DNA of 64,000 nt from Mycobacterium marinum (GCF_003391395.1 NZ_CP024190.1:6389311-6453310); one strand, 5' to 3'. Positions 43,486-53,977 are shown, numbered from the stretch's first letter. A program made the numbers and translations. Notes: a model not told the origin generated them from the sequence alone.

Positions 43486-43995
43486 TCACAATGCGCTGGC
43501 ACCATCGGCGGTCCCATCACCGTCGGAATCGGTGATCCGCACATCCCATTGGCCGTCGCCATCGGTATCGACGTATCCGGTGATCCCCTCCTCTTCCGGA
43601 CACAGCGCCCGGTCGGCAACCCCGTTGCCGTCGGCATCTATCAGCTGATCGTCGGCTTGCCCGCGCCCGTCGAAGTCGACCAAGGGTCCACCGGTGTGCT
43701 CGACACCATCGAGACCGAACCAACGCAGTTGCCCGCCGCGCTCAGCGCCGACCGCCCACGTCCCCGAGCCGTCGTCGGTAAACACGGCTTCGGGGGTGCC
43801 GTCGTTGTCGAAGTCGAAGATGCCATGGTCGGCCATGCCGTCACCGTCGAAGTCCGCCAATGCGTCATCGCGCATGCCGTCGCCGTCGAGGTCCAGCCCG
43901 ATGGCGTCAAGCCGCCCGTCACCGTCCAAGTCGAGATCGGGCGGGCGCTGCCAGATGGCCGCCGTTCCGTCCTCGCCACCGATGCAGTAGTCCAC
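43486..43995 (-). CDS. Repeat protein with DxDxDG calcium-binding-like motifs (Rv3906c-like)
   Basis: A 169-aa acidic protein built from repeated D-x-D-G-D-G/N loops (DLDGDG, DFDGDG, DFDNDG, DADGNG, DTDGDG, DSDGDG), like thrombospondin type 3 or dockerin calcium-binding repeats. No signal peptide is evident. It lies 25 nt downstream of pcnA on the same strand. The start is GTG at 43995 with TAGGAG upstream. Function unknown. Confidence 0.82.
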   Translation of the reverse strand: MDYCIGGEDGTAAIWQRPPDLDLDGDGRLDAIGLDLDGDGMRDDALADFDGDGMADHGIFDFDNDGTPEAVFTDDGSGTWAVGAERGGQLRWFGLDGVEHTGGPLVDFDGRGQADDQLIDADGNGVADRALCPEEEGITGYVDTDGDGQWDVRITDSDGDGTADGASAL

Positions 43996-44019
43996 TCCTA
44001 CTTGGACGCCACGCCTCCG

Positions 44020-45465
44020 CTAGGGGTTCCCCCGCGATTGCCACCAGGACAGCAGTTCGGCCTTGGCTTCCTCGATGGTCAACGGTCCACGCTCGAGCCG
44101 CAGCTCTTTGAGATAGCGCCACGCCTCACCGACTTGAGGGCCGGCCGGAATGTCGAGCAGCGTCATGATCTGGTTGCCATCCAGATCGGGTCGCACCCGG
44201 TCCAGGTCCTCCTGGGCGGCCAGTTCGGTGATCCGCTCCTCGAGCCGGTCATAGCTGGCTTGCAGCCGCGCGGCCCGACGCTTGTTGCGCGTGGTGCAGT
44301 CGGCGCGCACCAGCTTGTGTAGTCGCGCCAGCAGCGGTCCCGCATCGGTGACATAGCGCCGCACCGCCGAGTCCGTCCACTTCCCATCGCCGTAGCCGTG
44401 GAATCGCAGATGCAGATACACCAGCTGCGAGACGTCGTCGACCATCTGCTTGGAGTACTTGAGGGCGCGCATCCGTTTGCGCACCATCTTGGCGCCCACC
44501 ACCTCGTGGTGGTGGAAACTCACACCGCCGTTGGCCTCGTGGCGTCGGGTGGTCGGCTTGCCGATGTCATGCAGCAGCGCCGCCCACCGCAGCACCAGGT
44601 CCGGTCCGTCGTCTTCCAGTTCGATCGCTTGGCGCAGCACGGTCAGCGAGTGCTGGTAGACGTCCTTGTGCTGGTGGTGTTCGTCGATGGCCATCTGCAT
44701 GCCACCGATCTCGGGGAGCACCACCTCGCCCATTCCGGTGTGCACCATCAGGTCGATGCCGGCCACCGGATTCTCGCCCAGCAGTAGCTTGTCCAGCTCA
44801 GCGGCGACCCGTTCGGCGCTGATGCGTGCCAATTGCGGGGCCATTTCTTCGATCGCGTCCCGCACCCGCGGTGCCACGGCGAAGCCGAGCTGGGAGACGA
44901 ACCTCGCGGCTCGCAGCATTCGCAGCGGGTCGTCACCGAAGGACACCGAAGGCGCGGCCGGCGTGTCGAGCACCTTGTCGCGCAGCACCGACAAACCGCT
45001 CAACGGATCGAGGAACTCGCCCGGGCCACTGGCCGTGATCCGCACGGCCATCGCATTCACGGTGAAATCGCGGCGCACCAGGTCGTCTTCGAGGCGCTCG
45101 CCGAAACGGACCTCGGGGTGCCGTGAAACCTGGTCGTAGCTGTCGGCCCGGAAGGTCGTGATCTCCAGGCGGTAGTCGTTCTTGGCGATGCCAATCGTCC
45201 CGAATTCGATGCCCGTGTCCCACACGGCATCGGCCCAGGGGCGCACGATCTTCAGTATCTGTTGCGGGCGGGCGTCGGTGGTGAAGTCCAGGTCGGGGGA
45301 CTTCAACCGGCCCAGCAGGGCATCCCGAACCGAACCACCGACCAGATACAAGTCGTGACCCGCATCGGCGAACGCCGATCCGAGTTCACCAAGCACGGCG
45401 GCGTGCCGATTGAGGGCTACCGCGGCGGCGGTCAGCAGGTCGGCATCCTGGACGGTTTCAGGCAC
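44020..45465 (-). CDS. pcnA: CCA-adding tRNA nucleotidyltransferase PcnA
   Basis: A 481-aa class II nucleotidyltransferase. The active-site block GGSVRDALLGR followed by SPDLDFTTDA carries the G-[GS]-x-x-R...D-x-D signature, then an RNA-binding region, then an HD domain (LLHDIGKPTTR). It adds or repairs the CCA end of tRNAs. The divergent mutT4 start lies 165 nt away. GTG start. Confidence 0.95.
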   Translation of the reverse strand: MPETVQDADLLTAAAVALNRHAAVLGELGSAFADAGHDLYLVGGSVRDALLGRLKSPDLDFTTDARPQQILKIVRPWADAVWDTGIEFGTIGIAKNDYRLEITTFRADSYDQVSRHPEVRFGERLEDDLVRRDFTVNAMAVRITASGPGEFLDPLSGLSVLRDKVLDTPAAPSVSFGDDPLRMLRAARFVSQLGFAVAPRVRDAIEEMAPQLARISAERVAAELDKLLLGENPVAGIDLMVHTGMGEVVLPEIGGMQMAIDEHHQHKDVYQHSLTVLRQAIELEDDGPDLVLRWAALLHDIGKPTTRRHEANGGVSFHHHEVVGAKMVRKRMRALKYSKQMVDDVSQLVYLHLRFHGYGDGKWTDSAVRRYVTDAGPLLARLHKLVRADCTTRNKRRAARLQASYDRLEERITELAAQEDLDRVRPDLDGNQIMTLLDIPAGPQVGEAWRYLKELRLERGPLTIEEAKAELLSWWQSRGNP

Positions 45466-45630
45466 GTTCGATCAGCCTAGTCACCAGACTCCACCGCGCG
45501 ACCAGACGGCCGGTAACGGGTGCCCACCGCCCCCGGATCCGGCACCGAAATCGGGCCGCGAGGCCGCCGATGCGGCCGGCGACGGCGAGTGCGTCCTGAA
45601 GACCCGCTCCCGCCAGCTAATATCGCTTGG

Positions 45631-46377
45631 GTGTCGGAGGGCGAACAAGCCAAACCACGTCGACGCCGAGGCCGGCGTCGCGGACGTGGCGCTGCACGCT
45701 CAGCCGAGAATCATACGGACAACGCCGAGTCCACCAACCCGAACCCGGCGCCCACCAAGGGCCGCAGACCCCGCCTCCCCCGTCGCGGCCGTCCGGACCG
45801 GTTGCGGACCGTGCACGAAACATCGGCCGGTGGCCTGGTCATCGACGGTATCGACGGACCGCGCGACGAGCAGGTCGCGGCGCTGATCGGCCGGATAGAC
45901 CGGCGCGGACGCATGCTGTGGTCACTGCCCAAGGGCCACATCGAGATGGGTGAAACCGCCGAACAGACCGCGATCCGCGAGGTCGCCGAGGAAACCGGCA
46001 TTAGCGGCGGCGTGCTCGCCGCGCTGGGTCGCATCGACTATTGGTTCGTCACCGACGGCCGGCGTGTGCACAAGACCGTGCACCACTACTTGATGCGGTT
46101 CTTGGGCGGAGAACTCTCCGACAATGATCTTGAGGTCACCGAGGTCGCGTGGGTGCCGATTCCGGAACTCCCGTCGCGGCTGGCCTACGCCGATGAACGG
46201 CGGCTGGCCGAAGTCGCCGACGAGTTGATCGACAAGCTGCAGACCGACGGTCCCACCGCGCTCCCGCCGTTGCCGCCCAGCGCGCCGCGCCGACGGCCCC
46301 AAACTCACTCACGCACTCGTCACGCAGCCGAAGGATCCCCACCCGGACGCAAGAACGGTCACGGACCGGGGCCGTGA
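45631..46377 (+). CDS. mutT4: Nudix hydrolase MutT4
   Basis: 248 aa. A basic Arg/Lys-rich N-terminus (PRRRRGRRRGRG) precedes a Nudix domain with the full Nudix box G-x5-E-x7-REVAEETGI at about residues 102-124. It hydrolyses nucleoside diphosphate derivatives; in M. tuberculosis it is one of four MutT-like proteins. The GTG at 45631 gives the family length. The frame is open upstream to ~45520 without similarity. The stop overlaps the next start as GTGA. Confidence 0.93.
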   Translation: MSEGEQAKPRRRRGRRRGRGAARSAENHTDNAESTNPNPAPTKGRRPRLPRRGRPDRLRTVHETSAGGLVIDGIDGPRDEQVAALIGRIDRRGRMLWSLPKGHIEMGETAEQTAIREVAEETGISGGVLAALGRIDYWFVTDGRRVHKTVHHYLMRFLGGELSDNDLEVTEVAWVPIPELPSRLAYADERRLAEVADELIDKLQTDGPTALPPLPPSAPRRRPQTHSRTRHAAEGSPPGRKNGHGPGP

Positions 46378-48755
46378 CCGCGTTGCGACTCCCTTGGTCC
46401 GGGATGTGGCGCCTCGCCGCCGTGATCGGCATCGTTGCCGGGTTCGCGGTAGTGCTTACTGCGCCCGCCGCGCCCCGCGCATCGGCGGGCGAGCCCGGTG
46501 CGACGCCGTTCGTGCAGGTCCGAATCGATCAAGTGACCCCAGACCTGGTCACCACCACAAGCGACCCGGTAATCACGGTCAGCGGCATGGTGACCAACAT
46601 CGGCGACCGCCCGGTTCGCGATGTCATGGTCCGGCTAGAACACGCCGCCGCGGTCACGTCGTCGTCGGCGCTACGGACGTCGCTGGACGGCAGCACGGAC
46701 CAGTACCAGCCGGCCGCGGACTTCCTCACGGTGTCCTCGGAACTGCGGCGGGGCCAACAAGTCGGCTTCACCCTGTCGGCGCCGTTGCGCTCGCTGACCA
46801 AACCATCGCTGTCCATCGATGGTCCCGGAATCTTCCCGGTGCTGGTCAACGTCAACGGGACGCCCGACTACGGTGCGCCGGCCCGTCTGGACAACGCGCG
46901 CTTCCTGCTGCCCGTCGTCGGGGTGCCCCCCGATCGTGACGCCGACTTCGACGCTCCCGTCACGCCCGAGACCGACAAGCCGGTTTGGATCACCATGCTG
47001 TGGCCATTGGCCGATCGGCCTCGATTGGCCCCCGGCGTTCCCGGCGGGACCATTCCGGTACGGCTGATCGATGACGACCTGGCCAACTCGCTGGCCAGCG
47101 GGGGCAGGCTGGATACCCTGCTCTCCGCCGCCGAACTGGCCACCAGCCGCGACGTCGACCCGGAGGGCACCGTCACCCGCTCTATCTGTCTGGCCGTGGA
47201 CCCCGACCTGCTCGTCACCGTCAACGCGATGACCGCGGGCTACGTCGTATCCGATTCCCCTGACGGCCCCGCTCAATTGCCCGGCACCCCGACACATCCG
47301 GGGACCGGCCAGGCGGCCGCAAACATCTGGCTGGACCGCCTGCGCACGCTGGCCCGGCGGACATGCGTGGTGACACTGCCTTACGCCCAGGCCGACCTGG
47401 ACGCCTTGCAGCGCGTCAACGATCCCCGGTTGAGCAACATTGCCGTCATCAGCGCCGCCGACATCGTCGATCGGATCCTCGACGTCAAGTCGGTACGGGG
47501 CGCGGCGGTACTGCCGGACGGACCGCTGACCAGCCGCGCGGTCGACCTCCTCAACGCCGACGGCGGAATGGTCACCATCGCGGCCGCCGACTTCTCCGCG
47601 CACGTCGCCGCCGAAGGCGGCCGGGCCACCGCCGATACCGCACCCCGACGGTTGTCGGCTGAGGTGGTCGCCGCCCCGTTCGACCCGGCCGTCGGCGCCG
47701 CCCTGGCGGCCGCGGGGAGTAACCCGACCGTTCCCACCTACCTGGACTCCTCGCTGTCGGTACACATCGCCCACGACTCGCCAACCGCACGCCGCCAAGA
47801 CGCCCTGGGTGCCATGTTGTGGCGCAGCTTGTGGGGGGAGGCGGCACCACGCACCCAGATCCTGGTCCCGCCCACCACCTGGGACCTGCACAGCGATGAC
47901 GCACAGCTGATCCTGACCGCATTGGCCACCACCATTCACTCCGGCCTGGCGGTGCCGCGGCCGCTGTCGGCCCTGATCTCCGAGGCGGCGGCGCACACCG
48001 AGCCGCCGGAGCCGCCCGGTCCCTACCCTTCGGCACGGGGCCGATTCGACGATGACGTCACCGCCCAGATCTCCGATCAGAGTGGTCGCCTGTGGAAACT
48101 GACGTCGGCCATGACCACCGACGACCGCACCGGACTGACCGGGGCGCAGTACACCGCACCACTTCGCGAGGACATGCTGCGCGCTTTGAGCCAGTCGGTA
48201 CCGCCCGATACCCGCAACGGCTTGGCTCAGCAACGGCTGGCGGTGGTCGGCAACACGATCAACGACTTCTTTGGTGCGGTCACCATCGTCAATCCGGGTG
48301 GCTCCTACACCCTGGCCACCGAACACAGCCCCCTGCCCCTGGCCCTGCACAACGGCTTGGCGGTGCCCATCCGAGTCAGGCTTCAGGTCGACGCGCCGCC
48401 CGGCATGACGGTCACCGATCTCGGTGAGATCGAGCTGCCGCCGGGGTACCTGCCCATTCGGGTACCGATCGAAGTGAATTTCACCCAGCGCGTCGCTATC
48501 GACGTGACGCTCAAGACTCCCGACGGCATGGCGCTCGGCGAACCCGTGCGGTTGTCCGTGCATTCCAACGCCTACGGCAAGGTGCTGTTCGCGATCACGC
48601 TGACGGCCGCCGCTGTGCTGGTGGCGCTGGCGGGACGGCGGCTTTGGCATCGCTTCCGCGGTCAGCCCGACCGTGCCGACCTGGACCGGCCCGATCCTCC
48701 CGCCGCCCGGCACGCCGCGTCCGACCATCGGGTCGATGAAGAGCACCGAGTATGA
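46374..48755 (+). CDS. Rv3909-like secreted/membrane protein (DUF6049)
   Basis: A 793-aa protein with an N-terminal signal or anchor (LAAVIGIVAGFAVVLTAPAA), a large extracytoplasmic region with beta-rich domains, and one C-terminal transmembrane helix (VLFAITLTAAAVLVALAG) with a basic tail. Its start and stop overlap mutT4 and mviN (GTGA, ATGA), so mutT4-this gene-mviN is one operon. The family is essential in M. tuberculosis and always precedes mviN, which points to a role in peptidoglycan lipid II transport. Confidence 0.88.
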   Translation: MTALRLPWSGMWRLAAVIGIVAGFAVVLTAPAAPRASAGEPGATPFVQVRIDQVTPDLVTTTSDPVITVSGMVTNIGDRPVRDVMVRLEHAAAVTSSSALRTSLDGSTDQYQPAADFLTVSSELRRGQQVGFTLSAPLRSLTKPSLSIDGPGIFPVLVNVNGTPDYGAPARLDNARFLLPVVGVPPDRDADFDAPVTPETDKPVWITMLWPLADRPRLAPGVPGGTIPVRLIDDDLANSLASGGRLDTLLSAAELATSRDVDPEGTVTRSICLAVDPDLLVTVNAMTAGYVVSDSPDGPAQLPGTPTHPGTGQAAANIWLDRLRTLARRTCVVTLPYAQADLDALQRVNDPRLSNIAVISAADIVDRILDVKSVRGAAVLPDGPLTSRAVDLLNADGGMVTIAAADFSAHVAAEGGRATADTAPRRLSAEVVAAPFDPAVGAALAAAGSNPTVPTYLDSSLSVHIAHDSPTARRQDALGAMLWRSLWGEAAPRTQILVPPTTWDLHSDDAQLILTALATTIHSGLAVPRPLSALISEAAAHTEPPEPPGPYPSARGRFDDDVTAQISDQSGRLWKLTSAMTTDDRTGLTGAQYTAPLREDMLRALSQSVPPDTRNGLAQQRLAVVGNTINDFFGAVTIVNPGGSYTLATEHSPLPLALHNGLAVPIRVRLQVDAPPGMTVTDLGEIELPPGYLPIRVPIEVNFTQRVAIDVTLKTPDGMALGEPVRLSVHSNAYGKVLFAITLTAAAVLVALAGRRLWHRFRGQPDRADLDRPDPPAARHAASDHRVDEEHRV

Positions 48756-51700
48756 AACCGGCTCCGCGGCGAATCCCACCAGCGCCGCAGGAAAGCCCTC
48801 CGGCGCGACCGCCCGCACCACGGGGTCCGGTTTCAGCGCCGGACCCTCGACGGCTTCCCGAGCGGCTCCCGGTGCCCTACGGCCAGGCGGCTGCGGGGCC
48901 ACCGAAGCGCGCTGAACTCTCCGATGCCGCGCTGGTATCGCGGTCGTGGGGCATGGCCTTGGCGACGTTGGTCAGCCGGATCACGGGTTTCGCCAGGATT
49001 GTGCTGCTGGCCGCCATTTTGGGCGCGGCGCTGTCGAGTTCCTTCTCGGTGGCCAATCAGCTGCCGAACCTGGTCGCCGCGCTAGTGCTGGAGGCGACGT
49101 TCACCGCGATCTTCGTGCCGGTCCTGGCTCGCGCCGAGCAGGACGATCCCGACGGTGGGGCCGCCTTCGTGCGCCGGCTCGTGACGTTGACAACCACGCT
49201 GCTGATCGTGGCAACCACGCTGTCGGTGCTGGCCGCGCCACTGCTGGTGCGGTTGATGCTGGGCCGCGACCCACAGGTCAACGAGCCGTTGACCACCGCC
49301 TTTGCCTACCTGCTGCTGCCTCAGGTGCTGGTCTATGGGCTGTCGTCGGTGTTCATGGCGATCCTGAACACTCGAAACGTGTTCGGGCCGCCGGCCTGGG
49401 CGCCCGTCATCAACAACGTCGTCGCCATCGCGACCTTGTTGGTGTACCTGGCAGTCCCCGGCGAGCTGGCCGTCGATCCGGTCAAGATGGGCAATGCCAA
49501 GCTGCTCGTGCTTGGTGTCGGCACCACGCTAGGCGTGTTCGCGCAGGCCGCGGTGCTGCTGGTCGCGATTGGGCGCCAGCACATCAGCCTGCGGCCGCTG
49601 TGGGGAATCGATGACCGGCTCAAGCGGTTCGGCGCCATGGCCGCCGCCATGGTGCTGTATGTGCTGGTCAGCCAGCTCGGGCTGATTGTCGGCAACCAGA
49701 TCGCCAGCGGGGCCGCGGCTTCGGGGCCGGCCATCTACAACTACACCTGGCTGGTGCTAATGCTGCCGTTCGGCATGATCGGGGTAACCGTGCTGACGGT
49801 GGTGATGCCGCGGCTGAGTCGCAACGCCGCCGCCGAGGACATCCCGGCCGTGCTCGCCGACCTGTCGCTGGCCACCCGTCTGACGATGATCACCCTCATC
49901 CCCACGGTCGCATTCATGACCGTGGGCGGGTCGGCAATGGGAAGCGCGCTGTTCGCCTACGGAAACTTCGGCAAGGTCGACGCCGGATATCTGGGCGCGG
50001 CGATCGCACTGTCGGCCTTCACGCTGATCCCCTATGCGCTGGTGCTGCTGGGACTGCGGGTGTTCTACGCCCGCGAGCAACCCTGGACTCCGATCCTGAT
50101 CATCATCATCATCACCAGCGTCAAGATCGGCGCCTCGGTGTTGGCGCCGCACCTCACCAATGACCCCGACATGGTCGCCGGTTATCTGGGACTGGCCAAC
50201 GGGCTCGGATTCCTGGCCGGCGCGATCGTCGGCTACTACCTGCTGCGACGTGCGCTGCGCCCCGGTGGCGGCCAACTGGTCGGCACCCGTGAGGTGCACA
50301 CCATCCTGGTGACCATCGCCGCGTCGCTGCTGGCCGGACTGCTGGCCTATGTGGTGGATCGGCTTGCCGGGCTAGGCCAGTTGACCGTGTTCGATGGCGG
50401 AATCGGTTCGCTGCTGCGGCTACTCATCCTGGGCGTGATCATGGCGCCCATCGTGATTGCGGTGCTGCTCGCCGGGCAGGTGCCCGAGGCACAGGCGGCT
50501 CTCAACGTGGTCCGCAACCGGATCGGAACGCGCCTTGGCAAACCGGGTCCACGCAGCGTAGCTGTGCTGGATCCATCGTCTGGCGATCACGACGTCACGT
50601 ACCCTGAGCAAAGGAAGTCGTCCCTGCCGGGGGAAAATGTGGTCCAGGAGCCGATCCGGCGCAAACCCCCGGTGATCAGGGCCGGGATAGCGAAAGGACC
50701 GTCGGTGACCGACCGCCCATCGGATAGCACCGCCTCATCGAGTTCCGCGTCGGATATCGATCTGCCGCGGCCAGTCGCCGACGATTTTCAACCCGACATT
50801 CCGGCCGGCCCAGACCGGGGCCGTGGCGCGAGTCAACGCCCCTCGGATCAGTCCAACGGCGATTCCGTCGGATACACCCGCGGACCCATTCCGTTCGACG
50901 CTCCACGCGAGCGCAGTGCGGAACCCTCGACGCCGCAAGACGATGTCAATCTGGTCCCGGGTGCCCGCATCGCCAACGGCCGCTACCGGCTGCTCGTCTT
51001 CCACGGCGGTATCCCGCCGTTGCAGTTCTGGCAGGCACTCGATACCGCCCTGGATCGACAGGTGGCGCTGACCTTCGTCGACCCGGATGGCACCCTGCCC
51101 GAAGATGTCCTGCAGGAGATTCTGGCCCGCACCCTGCGACTGAGCCGGATCGACAAGCCGGGCGTCGCCCGGGTGCTTGACGTACTGCACACCGCCTCCG
51201 GCGGGCTGGTGGTGTCGGAGTGGATTCGCGGCGGCTCGCTACAGGAAGTCGCCGACACGGCACCCTCGCCGGTCGGGGCGATCCGGGCCATGCAGTCGCT
51301 CGCGGCGGCCGCCGACGCCGCCCATCGGGCCGGCGTCGCCCTGTCGCTGGACCACCCGGGCCGGGTCCGGGTCAGCATCGAAGGTGATGTGGTGCTCGCC
51401 TACCCGGCGACCATGCCCGACGCCAATCCGCAGGACGACATCCGAGGCATCGGCGCCGCGCTGTATGCCTTGCTGGTCAACCGGTGGCCGCTGCCGGAGG
51501 CTGGGGCAGACAGTGGGTTTGCGCCGGCCGAACGCGATGCGTCCGGCAATCCCGTTGAGCCCGCCGCCGTCGATCGCGACATCCCGTTCCAGATCTCGGC
51601 GGTCACCGTCCGATCGGTTCAAGAGGACGGCGGGATACGCAGCGCCTCAACACTTTTGAACCTGCTACAGCAGGCGACCGCGGTGGCCGACCGGACCGAG

Positions 51701-52414
51701 GTGCTGGGCCCGATCGAACCACCCGCGCCGCCCGCACCCGCCCGCTCCCCCGCACCCACGGGTGCAACCTTTGGGCGCCGCCGCCGCAACCTGCTGATCG
51801 GGATCGGCGCGGGCGCCGCGATTCTGCTAGTAGCGCTGCTGGTGTTGGCCTCGGTGCTCAACAAGATGTTCGGAAACGTCGGCGGCGGCCTCGACCGGGA
51901 CCAGCTCGGCCTCAACGCCCCCACCGCGTCCACCTCTGCGGCCGCCAGTTCGGCGCCGGCGGGCAGCGTCGTTAAACCCACCAAGGCCACCGTCTTCTCA
52001 CCGGCTGGCGAAGCCGATAACCCGGGCCAAGCCGACATGGCCATCAATGGCGATTCCACCACGTCCTGGGAGACCGACACCTACAACGACCCGGTTCCGT
52101 TCCCGGGCTTCAAGAATGGTGTCGGGTTGATGCTGCAACTTCCGCAGCCCACCGTGGTCGGCTCGGTCACCCTCGACGTTCCCAGCACCGGCACCAAGGT
52201 GGAGATTCGTTCGTCACCAACTCCCAACCCGTCGAAGCTGGATGACACCACCGTGCTCACCTCGGCTACCGCACTCAAGCCGGGTTCGAACACCATCGCG
52301 GTCAATGCCTCCTCCCCCACCTCCAACCTGCTGGTGTGGATTTCAACGCTGGGCACCACGGACGGCAAGAGCCGCTCCGCCATCTCCGGGCTCACGATCC
52401 GGGCCGCCTCCTAA
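48752..52414 (+). CDS. mviN: Lipid II flippase-type protein MviN/MurJ with pseudokinase domain
   Basis: A 1220-aa mycobacterial MviN. The order is a short Pro-rich N-terminus, a MurJ-type multi-helix membrane domain (~residues 50-590), a cytoplasmic linker, a kinase-like domain (~735-990) lacking clear catalytic Lys/HRD/DFG motifs (pseudokinase), one transmembrane helix (~1010-1035), and an extracellular C-terminal domain of galactose-binding type (ADNPGQADMAINGDSTTSWE). In mycobacteria the pseudokinase is phosphorylated by PknB and binds FhaA, controlling peptidoglycan synthesis. Slightly longer than the M. tuberculosis protein as I recall it. Confidence 0.94.
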   Translation: MKPAPRRIPPAPQESPPARPPAPRGPVSAPDPRRLPERLPVPYGQAAAGPPKRAELSDAALVSRSWGMALATLVSRITGFARIVLLAAILGAALSSSFSVANQLPNLVAALVLEATFTAIFVPVLARAEQDDPDGGAAFVRRLVTLTTTLLIVATTLSVLAAPLLVRLMLGRDPQVNEPLTTAFAYLLLPQVLVYGLSSVFMAILNTRNVFGPPAWAPVINNVVAIATLLVYLAVPGELAVDPVKMGNAKLLVLGVGTTLGVFAQAAVLLVAIGRQHISLRPLWGIDDRLKRFGAMAAAMVLYVLVSQLGLIVGNQIASGAAASGPAIYNYTWLVLMLPFGMIGVTVLTVVMPRLSRNAAAEDIPAVLADLSLATRLTMITLIPTVAFMTVGGSAMGSALFAYGNFGKVDAGYLGAAIALSAFTLIPYALVLLGLRVFYAREQPWTPILIIIIITSVKIGASVLAPHLTNDPDMVAGYLGLANGLGFLAGAIVGYYLLRRALRPGGGQLVGTREVHTILVTIAASLLAGLLAYVVDRLAGLGQLTVFDGGIGSLLRLLILGVIMAPIVIAVLLAGQVPEAQAALNVVRNRIGTRLGKPGPRSVAVLDPSSGDHDVTYPEQRKSSLPGENVVQEPIRRKPPVIRAGIAKGPSVTDRPSDSTASSSSASDIDLPRPVADDFQPDIPAGPDRGRGASQRPSDQSNGDSVGYTRGPIPFDAPRERSAEPSTPQDDVNLVPGARIANGRYRLLVFHGGIPPLQFWQALDTALDRQVALTFVDPDGTLPEDVLQEILARTLRLSRIDKPGVARVLDVLHTASGGLVVSEWIRGGSLQEVADTAPSPVGAIRAMQSLAAAADAAHRAGVALSLDHPGRVRVSIEGDVVLAYPATMPDANPQDDIRGIGAALYALLVNRWPLPEAGADSGFAPAERDASGNPVEPAAVDRDIPFQISAVTVRSVQEDGGIRSASTLLNLLQQATAVADRTEVLGPIEPPAPPAPARSPAPTGATFGRRRRNLLIGIGAGAAILLVALLVLASVLNKMFGNVGGGLDRDQLGLNAPTASTSAAASSAPAGSVVKPTKATVFSPAGEADNPGQADMAINGDSTTSWETDTYNDPVPFPGFKNGVGLMLQLPQPTVVGSVTLDVPSTGTKVEIRSSPTPNPSKLDDTTVLTSATALKPGSNTIAVNASSPTSNLLVWISTLGTTDGKSRSAISGLTIRAAS

Positions 52415-52475
52415 CGCAGCGCACCGCGCGTCGGGGTGAAGTGCTCGACGGCCCGGCATTGGTTAATGTCCGCCC

Positions 52476-53063
52476 GTGGCTTTCGGGGGCAAGCGGCAAC
52501 GCAGGGACACCGCGCGACAGCGCACCGATGCCGAGCTGTTGGCGGCTTTCGTCGCCGGGGAACAGCTCGCGTTCGAGGAGCTGTTTCGCCGCCATCATCG
52601 GCAGCTCTACCACCTGGCGCGGCTCACCAGTCAAACCCCGGAGGACGCCGAGGACGCGCTTCAGGAAGCGATGATCTCGGTGCACAACTGTGCCGGCTCG
52701 TTTCGCCAGGACGCGGCGGTCACCAGTTGGCTGCACCGCATCGTCGTCAATGCCTGTCTGGACCGGCTGCGCCGGGCCAAGTCCAGGCCAACCGTGCCAC
52801 TCGAAGATGTCTACCCGGTGCCCGATGCGACGACCCGTGTCGAGACAGCGATCCTGGTGCGCCGCGCCCTGATGCGCCTTCCCGTCGAGCAACGTGCCGC
52901 GGTGGTCGCCGTCGATATGCAGGGGTATTCGATCGCCGACACGGCATTGCTTTTGGGCGTGGCCCAAGGCACCGTCAAGAGCCGTTGTGCCCGCGGTCGG
53001 GCCCGGCTCGCGCGGCTGCTGGGCTACCTCGACGCCGACATCAACGCCGTGGACATGAGCTAG
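52476..53063 (+). CDS. sigM: ECF sigma factor SigM
   Basis: A 195-aa ECF sigma factor with region 2 (FEELFRRHHRQLYHLARLTS, then EDALQEAM and SWLHRIVVNACLDRLRRA) and region 4 (RLPVEQRAAVVAVDMQGYSI, then GVAQGTVKSRCARGRARL). SigM is controlled by the anti-sigma factor encoded just downstream; its known regulon includes ESX-4 genes. The start is GTG at 52476. Confidence 0.94.
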   Translation: MAFGGKRQRRDTARQRTDAELLAAFVAGEQLAFEELFRRHHRQLYHLARLTSQTPEDAEDALQEAMISVHNCAGSFRQDAAVTSWLHRIVVNACLDRLRRAKSRPTVPLEDVYPVPDATTRVETAILVRRALMRLPVEQRAAVVAVDMQGYSIADTALLLGVAQGTVKSRCARGRARLARLLGYLDADINAVDMS

Positions 53064-53138
53064 CCCGACCGGCCGGGATACCCGCCGGGCGGGGACTGCC
53101 CGTAGCCAGCGAGCCCGCCATGGCGGACACTGGGGCGG

Positions 53139-53888
53139 ATGAATGAGGCCGAGGACGAAACTGACACGGACCCGGCGCTGACCGTCGAGCTCCTCGCCGA
53201 CCTGCAGGCCGGTCTGCTCGACGATGAAACCGCCGCCCAAGTCCGGCGCCGAATCCGCACCGACCCGCAGGCGGCGGCAACCCTGGAAGCGTTACAACGC
53301 GTGCGCCGCGACGTCGCCCAGGCGGGCACCGACACGTCCGGGTTGGGCGATCCTCCCCCGCGCCTCCCCACCAGGATCACCGATGCGGTCCGGTCCGCGA
53401 CGTCGGGTGGCCCCACCGCCGCCCACGCCGCGCGCCCCCGCCCCAACTCGAACAAGATCCTGGCCGGCATCGCCGGGCTGATCGCGCTCATCGCCGCGAT
53501 TGGACTCGGTACCGCCGCACTGATCACCGCACCCGAGCCGACCCCAAGCGGCCCGCCCACCGCGATGCACATCACAGTTTCCACGCCGCCTCCAGTGATT
53601 CCGCTCTCACACGACCAGGTCCTCGACCTGCTCCAGCGCGCCCCCGACTACGGTCCGTTTGCCGATCCCTCGCGACGCGCCTCCTGCCTCAGCGGCCTCG
53701 GCTACCCGGCATCCACTCCGATCCTGGGCGCGCAGCCCGTCGACATCAATGCCCGTCCAGGCGTATTACTGGTGCTGGCCGGCGATGCCCCCGCCGATCT
53801 GGCGGTCTATGCGGTCGCGCTCAATTGCAGCGCGGCTGACACCGGTCTGCTCGCCAGCACCACGCTGCCCCGACTCCCCGACTCCTAG
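53139..53888 (+). CDS. rsmA: Anti-SigM membrane protein RsmA
   Basis: A 249-aa protein with a cytosolic N-terminal helical domain (ALTVELLADLQAGLLDDETA), one transmembrane helix (~residues 108-128, ILAGIAGLIALIAAIGLGTA) and an extracytoplasmic domain with two Cys. It holds SigM inactive at the membrane. No zinc-binding HxxxCxxC motif is present. It lies 75 nt after sigM. Confidence 0.9.
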   Translation: MNEAEDETDTDPALTVELLADLQAGLLDDETAAQVRRRIRTDPQAAATLEALQRVRRDVAQAGTDTSGLGDPPPRLPTRITDAVRSATSGGPTAAHAARPRPNSNKILAGIAGLIALIAAIGLGTAALITAPEPTPSGPPTAMHITVSTPPPVIPLSHDQVLDLLQRAPDYGPFADPSRRASCLSGLGYPASTPILGAQPVDINARPGVLLVLAGDAPADLAVYAVALNCSAADTGLLASTTLPRLPDS

Positions 53889-53977
53889 CGGCATGCCGGT
53901 GCGACGCAGCGGGCGGGAACAGCAGTGCTTACGCTTGCGTTCATAGTCGTGATCGCCTCCGTACCCGAAAGGCCCGT

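Noticed and set aside
46671..48902. 743-codon open frame on the minus strand opposite the Rv3909-like gene
   Set aside because: Antisense shadow of a high-GC gene. No ribosome-binding site or domain, and the plus strand encodes a conserved family.
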